A DNA stretch of 64,000 nucleotides from CAZMGV01 sp964565925 (GTDB lineage: Bacteria > JAGRBM01 > JAHCIT01). The DNA is taken from assembly GCA_964565925.1 (NCBI GenBank), contig CAZMGV010000013.1, positions 62,001-126,000 on the forward strand, given 5' to 3'. The notes beneath the pieces were generated by a model. The model had not been told where the DNA came from and searched no databases. It saw only the letters and a program-made list of their open reading frames with translations. Numbering within the stretch: position 1 is the first letter of the stretch; each line of letters begins with the position of its first letter. Of this stretch, positions 48,686-56,946 are shown piece after piece. A program made the position numbers and the translations under genes.

Positions 48686-49414
48686 ATGGACGGACTGCTG
48701 ACGGCCGAGAACCTGATCGCCCTGGTCACCCTGACGACGCTCGAGATCGTGCTGGGCATCGACAATATCGTGTTTATCGCGATCCTGACGGGCCGGCTGC
48801 CGGAGGCCGAGCGGCCACGCGCGCGCAGCATCGGGCTGTCGGTCGCCATGGGGACCCGGATCCTGCTCCTGCTGGGCATCGGCTGGGTGGCCCGGCTGAC
48901 CACGCCGCTGTTCACGCTGCTGGATCACGGTGTCTCGGGCCGCGACCTGATCCTGCTGATCGGGGGGCTGTTTCTGCTGGGCAAGGCGACCCACGAGATT
49001 CATGAAAAGATGGAAGGCCCCAAGGGGCACATCTCCGGGCAGAACCTGGCTGCGAGCTTTTCCGGCGTGATCGCCCAGATCGCCGTGATCGACATGGTGT
49101 TCTCGCTGGACTCGGTTATCACGGCCGTCGGCATGGCGAAACATCTCTACGTGATGATCGCCGCCGTCGTGATCGCCGTCGCCGTCATGATGGTGTTCTC
49201 GGGCCGCATCAGCGACTTCATCGAACACCACCCGACGCTGAAAGTGCTGGCGCTGTCGTTCCTGCTCATGATCGGCGTGATGCTGGTCATGGAAGGGCTC
49301 GGCAAGCACGTCGAGAAGGGGTACGTCTACTTCGCCATGGCGTTCTCGCTGGGCGTCGAGATCGTCAACATCCGCGTGAAACTGGCCCACGAGAAGAAGG
49401 CGATGGCGGGGTAG
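48686..49414 (+). CDS. TerC-family integral membrane protein
   Basis: 242 residues, about seven transmembrane helices. Two conserved acidic motifs mark the fold: LGIDNIVFIAILTGRLP in the first part and DMVFSLDSVITAVGM in the fifth helix. Relatives (Alx, MeeY, TerC) export manganese or metalate secreted enzymes. No yybP-ykoY manganese riboswitch was recognisable upstream. Pairing with divergent corA is consistent with metal-ion handling. Confidence 0.9.
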   Translation: MDGLLTAENLIALVTLTTLEIVLGIDNIVFIAILTGRLPEAERPRARSIGLSVAMGTRILLLLGIGWVARLTTPLFTLLDHGVSGRDLILLIGGLFLLGKATHEIHEKMEGPKGHISGQNLAASFSGVIAQIAVIDMVFSLDSVITAVGMAKHLYVMIAAVVIAVAVMMVFSGRISDFIEHHPTLKVLALSFLLMIGVMLVMEGLGKHVEKGYVYFAMAFSLGVEIVNIRVKLAHEKKAMAG

Positions 49415-49591
49415 ACATGCAGGCGGCGGCTGATCTTGGATTGAGGGGGCATGACTTCTCTCCCGCCTTTTCAGGCACTGGGGTGGACCCATTTCCACTG
49501 CAAAAGCGTGCCACAGGTGTGTGCCGGGTAGTGACAGAGTAAAATTCAGGGCGGGAAACCGGGAAAGGAAGGGGTTTAGATAATCTGATCT

Positions 49592-52500
49592 CTACCGCGT
49601 GATCGACCTGTACACCCTCGGCAGCACGACGGGCAGGTCGCGGATCCGGTCGATGACGAGATAGGCGTCCTCGGGGCACATCTGTTTCAGGTAGTCGTAA
49701 CCGGCCTTGTCCACGGTGATGCAGAAGGTGTGGACGCCGGCGCGGGTGGCTTCTTCAAGGGCCAGCCGAGTGTCCAGTAACGAATAGTTCTCGTCGGTGC
49801 GGTCCTCGCCGTAGTCGGAGTCCTGCGGGTAGCCGTCCGAGAGCATGATTAAAGTCCGGTACCGCGCCTCCATGCCGCGCAGCTTCTCGATCGAGTGGCG
49901 GATCGCCGCGCCCATGCGGGTCGACTGCTGCGGCTTGATGCCGCCGATCTTGCCTTTCACCTTCTCGGAATACGCCTCGCCGAACTCCTTCACCTTGTAG
50001 ACGTCCACGCGGTCGCGGCCGTAGCCGGAAAAGCCGTAAATGGCGTAGTCGTCGCCCAGATAGTTGAGCGCCTGGCTCATGACGACCAGCGCTTCCTTTT
50101 GAAGATCAAGGACGGTTTTCTTCGCCGCGAAGGCCCCTTCCTGAACGGGACTGGCGGGCAAATTCCCGAACCGGGGATCGCTCCAGAGGCCGGTCGTGGC
50201 CTCTTTCGAATCCGGTTTCGGCGCCGCTGCGCTGGCAGCCATGGTGGGGGCGGGCGGTTGCTCGTCGTCGGGGACTTTCTCACCGGTGGACGCGCTCATG
50301 TCGATCAGAAAAAGCGCGGCGACCTCGCGCTCCTGCTTGCGCCGCTGCGTGTAGATGCGCTCCGGCATGGGGAGCCCCTGCCGCTTGTCGGCGATGGCCT
50401 CGACCACCGTGTTCAGGTCGATCTCCTCGCCGTCGGGCAGGCGGTATTCCTTCTTGAGCAGTTCGGGACGGATCGCCTCGAACTGCCGGATCACCTTGGA
50501 AATCAGTCCGGCGTTTTCGGCCAGCGCCCGGTCCACGAACTCGGTGTTCTCGTTATCGACGGTCTTTTCGCGCACCGTGCACCAGGCGTGCCGGTAGTCG
50601 GACAACTTGTGGTCCCACTCGTCGTAACGGAACGCGTCGTCGTACCGCTCGTCCAGCGTGTCCAGCCGCGCCATGCGCTTGATCTCCTGCTGGAACTCCT
50701 GCAGGAGCTCGGGGATCTGGTCCGGGTGCTCGCGGGCGGTCTGCTTCACACGGTCCATGTCGAACATGGACGCGAACAGCCCCTGTCCGCCGGCTTCTTC
50801 GTCGGGACCCATCGGCAGGAAACTCAGCTCGTCGTCGCCCAGCCATGAGGCGATCTCCTCGGGCTTCATCATCTCGATGGTGCCCATGAGCCGCTTCACG
50901 ATGTCGATGGCGCCGTCCGCCTGGAATCGGCGCTGGATCTCCTCGGGGTTCAGCTCGCCGTGAAAGCGCACCGGCTCGGCCTTGTCGTAGTCGCCGTCGA
51001 AGTCGGGAGCCTTGCGGTCCGGACCCTTGCCGGAGCGGGGCGGAGCGTTCGCCATGGGCTGATCGGGATCGGGTTCGCCTGCCTCACCCGCTTCCTCTGT
51101 CATTTCGCCGGTAGCCTCTTCGCCCTCGGCCAGTTCGTCCTCGATCTGCTGGCTGACGCGGGTATCGAGCAGCATGGAAAACAGCCGGTAGATCTCGGCC
51201 GTCTTCACGGCGCTGTGCTCGACGGTGGTGTCGGGGCGTTTCAGTTCCACGAACATCGCCCGCAGGTTCTGGAACTGTTCCTCGATCTCCATCCGTTCGG
51301 GCGTCATGGTCTCGTCGGTCTCGCCTTCGGCGACCAGCGTCTCGCGCCCCAGCGACAGATGGACTGCCAGTTCGACCAGCGCGCCCACGGGGGTGAACCG
51401 CCGCTCGCCCACTCCTCCGGTCAGCGACCGGCGCGCGAGTTCGGTTGTGCGGAGCCAGCCGATGTCGTCGCGCAGTCCCGGATAGTTTGCGATTATCGCT
51501 TCGTCGATCCGGTAGTTCTCGAGCAGCAAAAAGAGATCTTTGGCCAGCTGCATGCGCGGGAACTGGACGAAAAACTTGTCGAGGTCGCTGCCGCCTATAG
51601 GTCCGCCCTTCGAATAGTCGGTCACCTTGATGATCCAGCTCCGCAGTTTCGCCATCTTCTGGAGCTGGAACTCGAACGTGCCGAACTCGAAGAACCCGCA
51701 CTGGTGTGCGCACATGACCCGGAACACCCGCCGGTTGGCGTCGCGGGAGCCGTGCTCGAACACCAGCGCTGGCAGATAGATCTTCTCGCCGTCGGTCGTG
51801 GGAAGGAGCTTGCCCTTCTGCCAGTCGAGCGGCACGAGCGGGATTTCGCGGCCGGTCAGACCTTGCGCGTAAAGCCGGAGCGACCGGGTGATCTCCTCGA
51901 ACCTGACCCCCTGAACATACGCTTCCAGCGAGGCCCGGGCCGATTTGGAGGACAGCTTGAAATGCGCCTCGGCGCGGACGGGACTTCCGGCCAGCAGCCG
52001 CTCGCCGTCTTCCACCCACTGGGTGAACTCGTCCGGGCCGACCAGACGCAGCACTTCGGCCATCGATTCAAGCAGTCCCAGCGCCGCCTGCGGAGACACC
52101 TGCATGATCCGCCGTGCGGCGGCGGCGACCTGCTCGTAGCGCTGGTCGCCCGGGCCGGCCAGGTCCGAGTCGTCGGCGGTGGCGAGCATCTTGCGCATCA
52201 CCGACGCGCAGCCCTCCGACGAGGTCAGCACGAGCTGCGCGAGAATCGGCGCGATCACCCGGAACTTTCCGGACAGCCGTCTGATGCAGTCGGCGGTGAG
52301 CCGCCGGTATTCCATGAATTTTTCCGGATGATGCGTGGCGACGGCGGCGAGCAGTTCGAGTCGCGCGCTCTGGATTGTTTCCGGCAGTTTTGTGTCGAGC
52401 GGCTCGCCGCAGAAATCCTGTGCGAGGCTTCCGGCCCGGAACGCGAGGCGCGACGCCGTCTCGCACCAGAACTGGAAGCTCCGGTCGGGCAGGAACGATG

Positions 52501-53026
52501 CCGCCTCGGCCGCGCCATCGAGGATCATTTCGAGCATCCCGTAGGTCTGCCAGCCGAGCTGCCAGGTACGCCGCCCGCCCGCGATCCAGTTGTCCAGCGT
52601 CACGCGCCGGGGGAACTGGTAGAAGTGGCGGCTGCACCGGAGCACGGCCACCGCCGCGCGCGGAAGTTCCTCGGTCACCTTGACGACCGATGCCGACCAT
52701 TCACGGAACTGGGCCGGGGTGATCTCTTCCGAGAGTTCCGACGCCGCGTTCACCACGTGGACGGCGATGTCGGAGTTCAGTTTGCCGGTATCGGCCGCCA
52801 CCTGTGCGATGAGCGGCAGCATGTCGGCCGGGATATTCAGGTGCGGGGCACGGGCGAGGTATTCAAAGGCCGCCCGGCGCGACGTGGCGTCGATCTTCTC
52901 GGCGCCGGCGAGGATCGCCGAGACTTTCGGCTCGGAAGGATCCAGATACGGGATCTCGATCCCCGACACGGTCTCCGACCGCGCCACGAGTATCTTCAGC
53001 CACTTGGAGTAGAGGAAGTCGTTCAC
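49592..53026 (-). CDS. giant NorD/CbbO-like VWA-domain protein
   Basis: 1,144 residues. The C-terminal ~250 residues are a von Willebrand A domain with MIDAS motif DMSAST (about 907-912) and TLIMLSDGYPQDSDYG later. Between the first strand and the next helix lies a Pro/Ala-rich insertion of about 60 residues. Upstream, YRIDEAIIANYPGLR and EWDHKLSDYRHAWC match the NorD/CbbO family, which works with a MoxR ATPase to remodel or insert metal in a target enzyme. The first ~400 residues are helical and extra to that family. GTG start, no clear ribosome site. Followed upstream by its ATPase. Confidence 0.82.
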   Translation of the reverse strand: MNDFLYSKWLKILVARSETVSGIEIPYLDPSEPKVSAILAGAEKIDATSRRAAFEYLARAPHLNIPADMLPLIAQVAADTGKLNSDIAVHVVNAASELSEEITPAQFREWSASVVKVTEELPRAAVAVLRCSRHFYQFPRRVTLDNWIAGGRRTWQLGWQTYGMLEMILDGAAEAASFLPDRSFQFWCETASRLAFRAGSLAQDFCGEPLDTKLPETIQSARLELLAAVATHHPEKFMEYRRLTADCIRRLSGKFRVIAPILAQLVLTSSEGCASVMRKMLATADDSDLAGPGDQRYEQVAAAARRIMQVSPQAALGLLESMAEVLRLVGPDEFTQWVEDGERLLAGSPVRAEAHFKLSSKSARASLEAYVQGVRFEEITRSLRLYAQGLTGREIPLVPLDWQKGKLLPTTDGEKIYLPALVFEHGSRDANRRVFRVMCAHQCGFFEFGTFEFQLQKMAKLRSWIIKVTDYSKGGPIGGSDLDKFFVQFPRMQLAKDLFLLLENYRIDEAIIANYPGLRDDIGWLRTTELARRSLTGGVGERRFTPVGALVELAVHLSLGRETLVAEGETDETMTPERMEIEEQFQNLRAMFVELKRPDTTVEHSAVKTAEIYRLFSMLLDTRVSQQIEDELAEGEEATGEMTEEAGEAGEPDPDQPMANAPPRSGKGPDRKAPDFDGDYDKAEPVRFHGELNPEEIQRRFQADGAIDIVKRLMGTIEMMKPEEIASWLGDDELSFLPMGPDEEAGGQGLFASMFDMDRVKQTAREHPDQIPELLQEFQQEIKRMARLDTLDERYDDAFRYDEWDHKLSDYRHAWCTVREKTVDNENTEFVDRALAENAGLISKVIRQFEAIRPELLKKEYRLPDGEEIDLNTVVEAIADKRQGLPMPERIYTQRRKQEREVAALFLIDMSASTGEKVPDDEQPPAPTMAASAAAPKPDSKEATTGLWSDPRFGNLPASPVQEGAFAAKKTVLDLQKEALVVMSQALNYLGDDYAIYGFSGYGRDRVDVYKVKEFGEAYSEKVKGKIGGIKPQQSTRMGAAIRHSIEKLRGMEARYRTLIMLSDGYPQDSDYGEDRTDENYSLLDTRLALEEATRAGVHTFCITVDKAGYDYLKQMCPEDAYLVIDRIRDLPVVLPRVYRSITR

Positions 53027-53049
53027 TCGGTTACCGTTTCGCCCGTCCC

Positions 53050-53078
53050 TTGTGGTTCGACAGGCTCACCACGAACGA
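53050..53078. repeat. short dispersed inverted repeat (VRQAHHER type)
   Basis: Contains GTTCGACAGGCTCACCACGA, with GTTCG / CGAAC and GTGGT / ACCAC arms. Translated, it gives the string VRQAHHER seen as a spurious peptide in many bacterial genomes. It sits in the 55-bp gap between the MoxR ATPase and VWA genes. Only one copy in this window. Confidence 0.55.
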
Positions 53079-53081
53079 AGG

Positions 53082-53942
53082 TCAACCCATCACGGCGGCG
53101 GCGAGGTCTTCAAGCGCCGTCTGCACATCGGGGTCGTCCGTCAGCGCTTCGGTGAGCGCCATCCGCACGGCGCGCCGCGCGCTGATGCCGCCCGCCATGA
53201 GCTTGCCGGCATAGATAAGGAGGCGGGTGGATACGCCTTCTTCGAGACCCTGGTGCTTGAGGTTCCTGACCTTGGCGCCCAGCCGGGCGAGCCGCTCGGC
53301 GTCGGCTTTCGGGACACCCGTCTCGTGGGCTATGATCTCGGTCTCGGCACCCTCCGGCGGGAAGCCGAACTCGATAGCCACGAACCGCTGGCGGGTGGAC
53401 TGCTTCAGATTCTTGAACACCGACTGGTAGCCCGGGTTGTAGGAGACCACGAGCAGGAAGTCGGGGTGCGCCTCGATGATCGTGCCCTTCTTGTCCAGCG
53501 GGAGCATCCGGCGGTGGTCGGTGAGCGGATGGATGAGGACCGTCGTGTCCTTGCGGGCCTCGACCACCTCGTCGAGGTAGCAGATGGCGCCCATCTCGAC
53601 CGCCTTGGTGAGCGGGCCGGGAGCCCAGACCGTCTCGTCCCCCTTCATGAGGAACTTGCCGACCAGGTCGCTCGCCGTGAGGTCTTCGTGGCAGGCGACG
53701 GTGATGAGCGGGACGTTCTTGCCCTTGGACGCCTGCTGGAGCTTCCACGCCATGTACTCGACGAAGCGGGTCTTGCCGCAGCCGGTGGGGCCCTTGAGAA
53801 GTACCGGGAGTTTCGCCTTGTAGGCGGCCTCGAACAGCTGCACCTCGTCGCCGATGGCGCGGTAGTACGGCTCTTCGGCGAAGGAGTATTCCTTGTAGTC
53901 GATTTCGGCGGCGGACCGGGAAGTGGACAGCGGCGTGGGCAT
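53082..53942 (-). CDS. MoxR-family AAA+ ATPase (NorQ/CbbQ-like)
   Basis: 286 residues. Walker A GPTGCGKT at 51-58, Walker B CYLDE at 121-125, sensor region LLVVSYNPGYQS, and a C-terminal CbbQ-type helical domain (GVSTRLLIYAGKLMAGG). Partners with the downstream VWA protein as a two-part chaperone; the client here is unknown, with no nor, cbb or methanol-dehydrogenase gene nearby. ATG 53942 has AAGGAAA at good spacing; a longer frame to 54164 is not supported. Confidence 0.92.
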   Translation of the reverse strand: MPTPLSTSRSAAEIDYKEYSFAEEPYYRAIGDEVQLFEAAYKAKLPVLLKGPTGCGKTRFVEYMAWKLQQASKGKNVPLITVACHEDLTASDLVGKFLMKGDETVWAPGPLTKAVEMGAICYLDEVVEARKDTTVLIHPLTDHRRMLPLDKKGTIIEAHPDFLLVVSYNPGYQSVFKNLKQSTRQRFVAIEFGFPPEGAETEIIAHETGVPKADAERLARLGAKVRNLKHQGLEEGVSTRLLIYAGKLMAGGISARRAVRMALTEALTDDPDVQTALEDLAAAVMG

Positions 53943-54117
53943 CGGGGTGGTTTCCTTACGGGCTGCTGTCTCGGACCGGGGGCGAACCCGGCGCGGAGTA
54001 CGGCGCCCTGGGATCCAGCGTAGGGCGCACGGGCCATACGCGGCAAGCGGACAGGACAGTAGAACGTCAGCCGGAAGGTGACAGGAGATCACCCCAGTAG
54101 AACAGTGAGTTTTGTCC

Positions 54118-54146
54118 TTTACCTTTGGGCTGACAGTAAATATACT
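54118..54146 (+). promoter_or_regulatory. promoter of the toxin-antitoxin operon
   Basis: TATACT at 54141-54146 with TTTACC 17 bp upstream. The -10 box lies inside an imperfect palindrome AGTAAATATACT, a plausible site for autorepression by the antitoxin. The toxin's GTG follows 8 bp later, so the leader is very short. Confidence 0.5.
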
Positions 54147-54153
54147 ATCACAC

Positions 54154-54477
54154 GTGCGGATCATTCAGCTCGATCAGTTCCGGAAAGAGATTATGGAGTT
54201 CCCGGTGGAGACCCGCGAGGATATCTTCTCGCTGATTTCGCGATTTGCACAGGGCGGGACGATGAGCCGGAAGGAATTCAAGACGTTCGCTATTGATCGC
54301 CAGACAAAGATTCAGGAATTCCGGGTGAAGGACCACCGGGGTAACTGGAGAGCGATCTCGACAATTATCCGGAACGGAGACCTCGTGCTGGTCCATGCCT
54401 TCCACAAGAAGTCGCAGGAGCTTCAGGGTCGCGAGAAGGAAACCATCCGGCTCAGGATACGGAGAATCAAACCATGA
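54154..54477 (+). CDS. RelE/HigB-like toxin
   Basis: 107 residues from GTG 54154. Matches the phage Gp49-like/HigB branch of the RelE fold: an N-terminal helix pair, IQEFRVKDHRGNWRAISTI (central strands with basic residues), and LVLVHAFHKKSQELQGREKETIRLRIRRI (C-terminal strand and helix). Such toxins cut mRNA, often on the ribosome. Located before its antitoxin with a 4-bp ATGA overlap, the order typical of higBA. Confidence 0.8.
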   Translation: MRIIQLDQFRKEIMEFPVETREDIFSLISRFAQGGTMSRKEFKTFAIDRQTKIQEFRVKDHRGNWRAISTIIRNGDLVLVHAFHKKSQELQGREKETIRLRIRRIKP

Positions 54478-54761
54478 AGAAAGAGAAACTGGTACCGCAG
54501 AATCTGGAAGAAGTCGCCCGAGACTGGGGGATCGACTACCAGGTATTCCGGGTGAAATCGGAACTGGTCGGTACGATCAAACATTACTGTTCGGAACACG
54601 GAATCAGCCAGCGCAAGCTGGCTGGCATGGTGCCCGGTCTCACGCAGGACCGCGTTTCCCGGATATTTTCCGGGCAAGTGGGGCATATGACCGTGGACAA
54701 GCTGATCGAGATCTGTTCGGCGCTTCAGTTCAAGATTTCACTCAAGGCGAAGGCGGCCTGA
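54474..54761 (+). CDS. XRE-type HTH antitoxin (HigA-like)
   Basis: 95 residues. The helix-turn-helix (about 40-80) reads GISQRKLAGMVPGLTQDRVSRIFSGQVGHMTVDKLIEIC. The N-terminal ~35 residues probably contact the toxin. It would neutralise the toxin and repress the shared promoter. Overlaps the toxin stop codon by 4 bp. Confidence 0.85.
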   Translation: MKKEKLVPQNLEEVARDWGIDYQVFRVKSELVGTIKHYCSEHGISQRKLAGMVPGLTQDRVSRIFSGQVGHMTVDKLIEICSALQFKISLKAKAA

Positions 54762-54869
54762 CAGTCCCCGCCGTTTGACCCTTCCGCCCGATGGGGTATG
54801 AATAACGGCTCATTCCCGCGCGGCACGGCTTGAGGGCTACCAGGCACCGCCGGGAGAGACCCATCCGTC

Positions 54870-56024
54870 ATGGCTAAAAAGAAGAAAACCGACACCGGAA
54901 CGATCACCGCCAGCACGCGGCCCAAAAAGCCGACGCCTGAAGGCAAGAAGATGATCGCGCAGATGGAGGACAAGAGCCAGGGGATCTACCAGACGATCCT
55001 GAAAAACCGCGCGCCCAAGATGAAGTTTCCCATGCGGTCGCTCTCCAACGTCTCGTTCAGCAAGAAGATGGGCCACTTCGTCATGAAGGGCAAAGAGATC
55101 GAGCGGACCATGTCCGTCAACACGATCAAGACCTTCGCCCAGACGCTGCGCATGCTGGCGCTCTCCAAGGAACTGATCGAGACCCGCGACTTCGCCACCA
55201 AACGAGACGCCTACTACCAGACCAAGAACTGGGGCGAGGCCGGCTGCCACGAGCAGTCCGAGTCCGACACGATCATGGACGACCTCGAAGGGCTGTTCGG
55301 GGTGAACAAGGAACAGCTCGGGTTCCGCCCGGACGAGCACGGCGGCAGCGTGAGCGGCCAGCTGACGGTCATCGAGACGGACGCTGAAACCGGCCGCCAG
55401 AACCGGATCGACTGCACGCAGTACATCAAGGGTTCCTACGCGATCCCCAGTTCCGTGGAGGACCTCGGTTTCGAGTCCGACGCCAAGTTCATTCTCGCCA
55501 TCGAGACGTCCGGTATGTTCGAGCGCCTCAACGAGCACAAGTTCTGGCAGAAGCGCAAATGCATCCTCGTCTCCATGCAGGGCGTGCCGTCGCGCTCGGT
55601 CCGCCGGTTTACCCGCCGGGTGGCCGACAAGTTCAAGCTGCCCGTCTACGTGTTCACCGACGGCGATCCCTACGGTTATGCCAACATCTACCGGACCCTG
55701 AAGGTGGGCTCGGGCAACAACGCGCACCTGAACGAATATTTCTGCGTGCCGAATGCGAGCTACCTCGGTGTCACGCCGGACGACATCGACACCTACAAGC
55801 TGCCGACGCACCCGCTAAAGGAAGTCGACATCAAGCGCGCCCGCGACGCCATCAAGAACGACCCGTTCTTCCAGGAGCACAAGGACTGGGCGGCCGCCGT
55901 CGAGAAGATGCTCAAGAAGGGCCAGCGCGTCGAGCAGCAGGCGCTCTCCAAGCACGGCCTCAACTTCGTGATCGACACCTACCTGCCGGAGAAGCTGGAA
56001 CACCCGAAGAAGTTTTTGTCGTAG
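54870..56024 (+). CDS. DNA topoisomerase VI subunit A (Spo11/Top6A family), without a subunit B nearby
   Basis: 384 residues, the length of a full Top6A. The N-terminal ~30 residues are Lys/Thr-rich. The winged-helix (5Y-CAP) domain carries the catalytic motif TKRDAYYQTK with the nucleophile most likely Tyr116. The TOPRIM domain shows the acidic triad as Glu212 (AIETSGMFERL) and D-x-D at 264 and 266 (FTDGDPYG). QGVPSRSVRRF and YTYKLPTHPL-like stretches match the family. Top6A makes the DNA break and Top6B is the ATPase; no Top6B is in this window. GGGAG is 13 bp upstream. Rare in bacteria. Confidence 0.9.
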   Translation: MAKKKKTDTGTITASTRPKKPTPEGKKMIAQMEDKSQGIYQTILKNRAPKMKFPMRSLSNVSFSKKMGHFVMKGKEIERTMSVNTIKTFAQTLRMLALSKELIETRDFATKRDAYYQTKNWGEAGCHEQSESDTIMDDLEGLFGVNKEQLGFRPDEHGGSVSGQLTVIETDAETGRQNRIDCTQYIKGSYAIPSSVEDLGFESDAKFILAIETSGMFERLNEHKFWQKRKCILVSMQGVPSRSVRRFTRRVADKFKLPVYVFTDGDPYGYANIYRTLKVGSGNNAHLNEYFCVPNASYLGVTPDDIDTYKLPTHPLKEVDIKRARDAIKNDPFFQEHKDWAAAVEKMLKKGQRVEQQALSKHGLNFVIDTYLPEKLEHPKKFLS

Positions 56025-56036
56025 GTTTCCGGGCGT

Positions 56037-56912
56037 TTATCCCCGCGCTTCCACAGTCCCGGTCGTAACCACTGGCGCCGCCACCGGCTTGAGCAGGGCG
56101 GCGGGGGTGCGCGGGGCGTTGCGGCGGTTCTCGGTTTCAAAGAGATATTTGAGCAGCTTCGAGCGGTAGCCGTTGAACTCCGGGTTCGAGGCCAGTTCGA
56201 GCCGGGGGCGGGGGCGGGCGAGTCCGACCGTCAGGATGTCGGCGATCGTGGCCGACGGGCCGTTGCTCATCATGATCACGCGGTCGGAGAGCAGCACCGC
56301 CTCTTCCACGTCGTGGGTGATCATGACGGCGGTGTTGCCCAGCCGGGCGTGAATTTCCATCACCGTGTCCTGCAGGTGGGCGCGGGTGAGCGCGTCCAGC
56401 GCGCCGAACGGCTCGTCCATCAGAAGCACCTTGGGCTCCATCGACAGTGCCCTTGCTATTCCCACCCGCTGCTTCATGCCGCCCGAGATCTCGCCCGGTT
56501 TCTTGTGAGCGGCTTCGAGCATGTGGACCAGATCGAGGTTGTGCAGCGTCCACTCGTCACGTTCCGCCGGCGATTTTTTCCGGGCGAACACCGTATCGAC
56601 CGCGAGCCGGACGTTTTCGTAGACCGTCAGCCAGGGCAGCAGCGAATGGTTCTGGAAGACGATCGCCCGCTCGGGGCCGGGGGAGGTCACTTCGCGGTCT
56701 TCGAGCAGCACGCCGCCCCGGGTCACCGGCGAGAGTCCGGCGATGGCGTGCAGGATCGTCGTCTTGCCGCAGCCCGAATGGCCGATGATCGAGACGAATT
56801 CGCCCTTCTTGATATGGAACGTGACGTCGTCGACGGCGAGGTAGTTCCCCTGCGGCGTCTCGAAACTCACCTGCAGGTTCTCGACACTCAGGTATTTGTC
56901 CGGGTTGAGCAT
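56037..56912 (-). CDS. nrtD: nitrate-type ABC transporter, ATP-binding protein
   Basis: 291 residues. Walker A GHSGCGKTT at about 44-52, signature ISGGMKQRVGIARAL, Walker B VLLMDEPFGALDALTR, and the switch His in MITHDVEEAV. HSLLPWLTVYENV and the SNGPSATI stretch are characteristic of the nitrate/bicarbonate (Nrt/Cmp) ATPases. AAGGAG precedes the ATG. Last gene of nrtA-nrtB-nrtD; no fused NrtC-type ATPase is present. Confidence 0.9.
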   Translation of the reverse strand: MLNPDKYLSVENLQVSFETPQGNYLAVDDVTFHIKKGEFVSIIGHSGCGKTTILHAIAGLSPVTRGGVLLEDREVTSPGPERAIVFQNHSLLPWLTVYENVRLAVDTVFARKKSPAERDEWTLHNLDLVHMLEAAHKKPGEISGGMKQRVGIARALSMEPKVLLMDEPFGALDALTRAHLQDTVMEIHARLGNTAVMITHDVEEAVLLSDRVIMMSNGPSATIADILTVGLARPRPRLELASNPEFNGYRSKLLKYLFETENRRNAPRTPAALLKPVAAPVVTTGTVEARG

Positions 56913-56946
56913 GCTTGGACTCCTTTACGTTTGTGCGCCGGAAGTG

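Noticed and set aside
50960..53155. 731-residue antisense frame opposite the VWA gene
   Set aside because: Shadow frame; the minus-strand VWA protein has clear motifs and the other does not.
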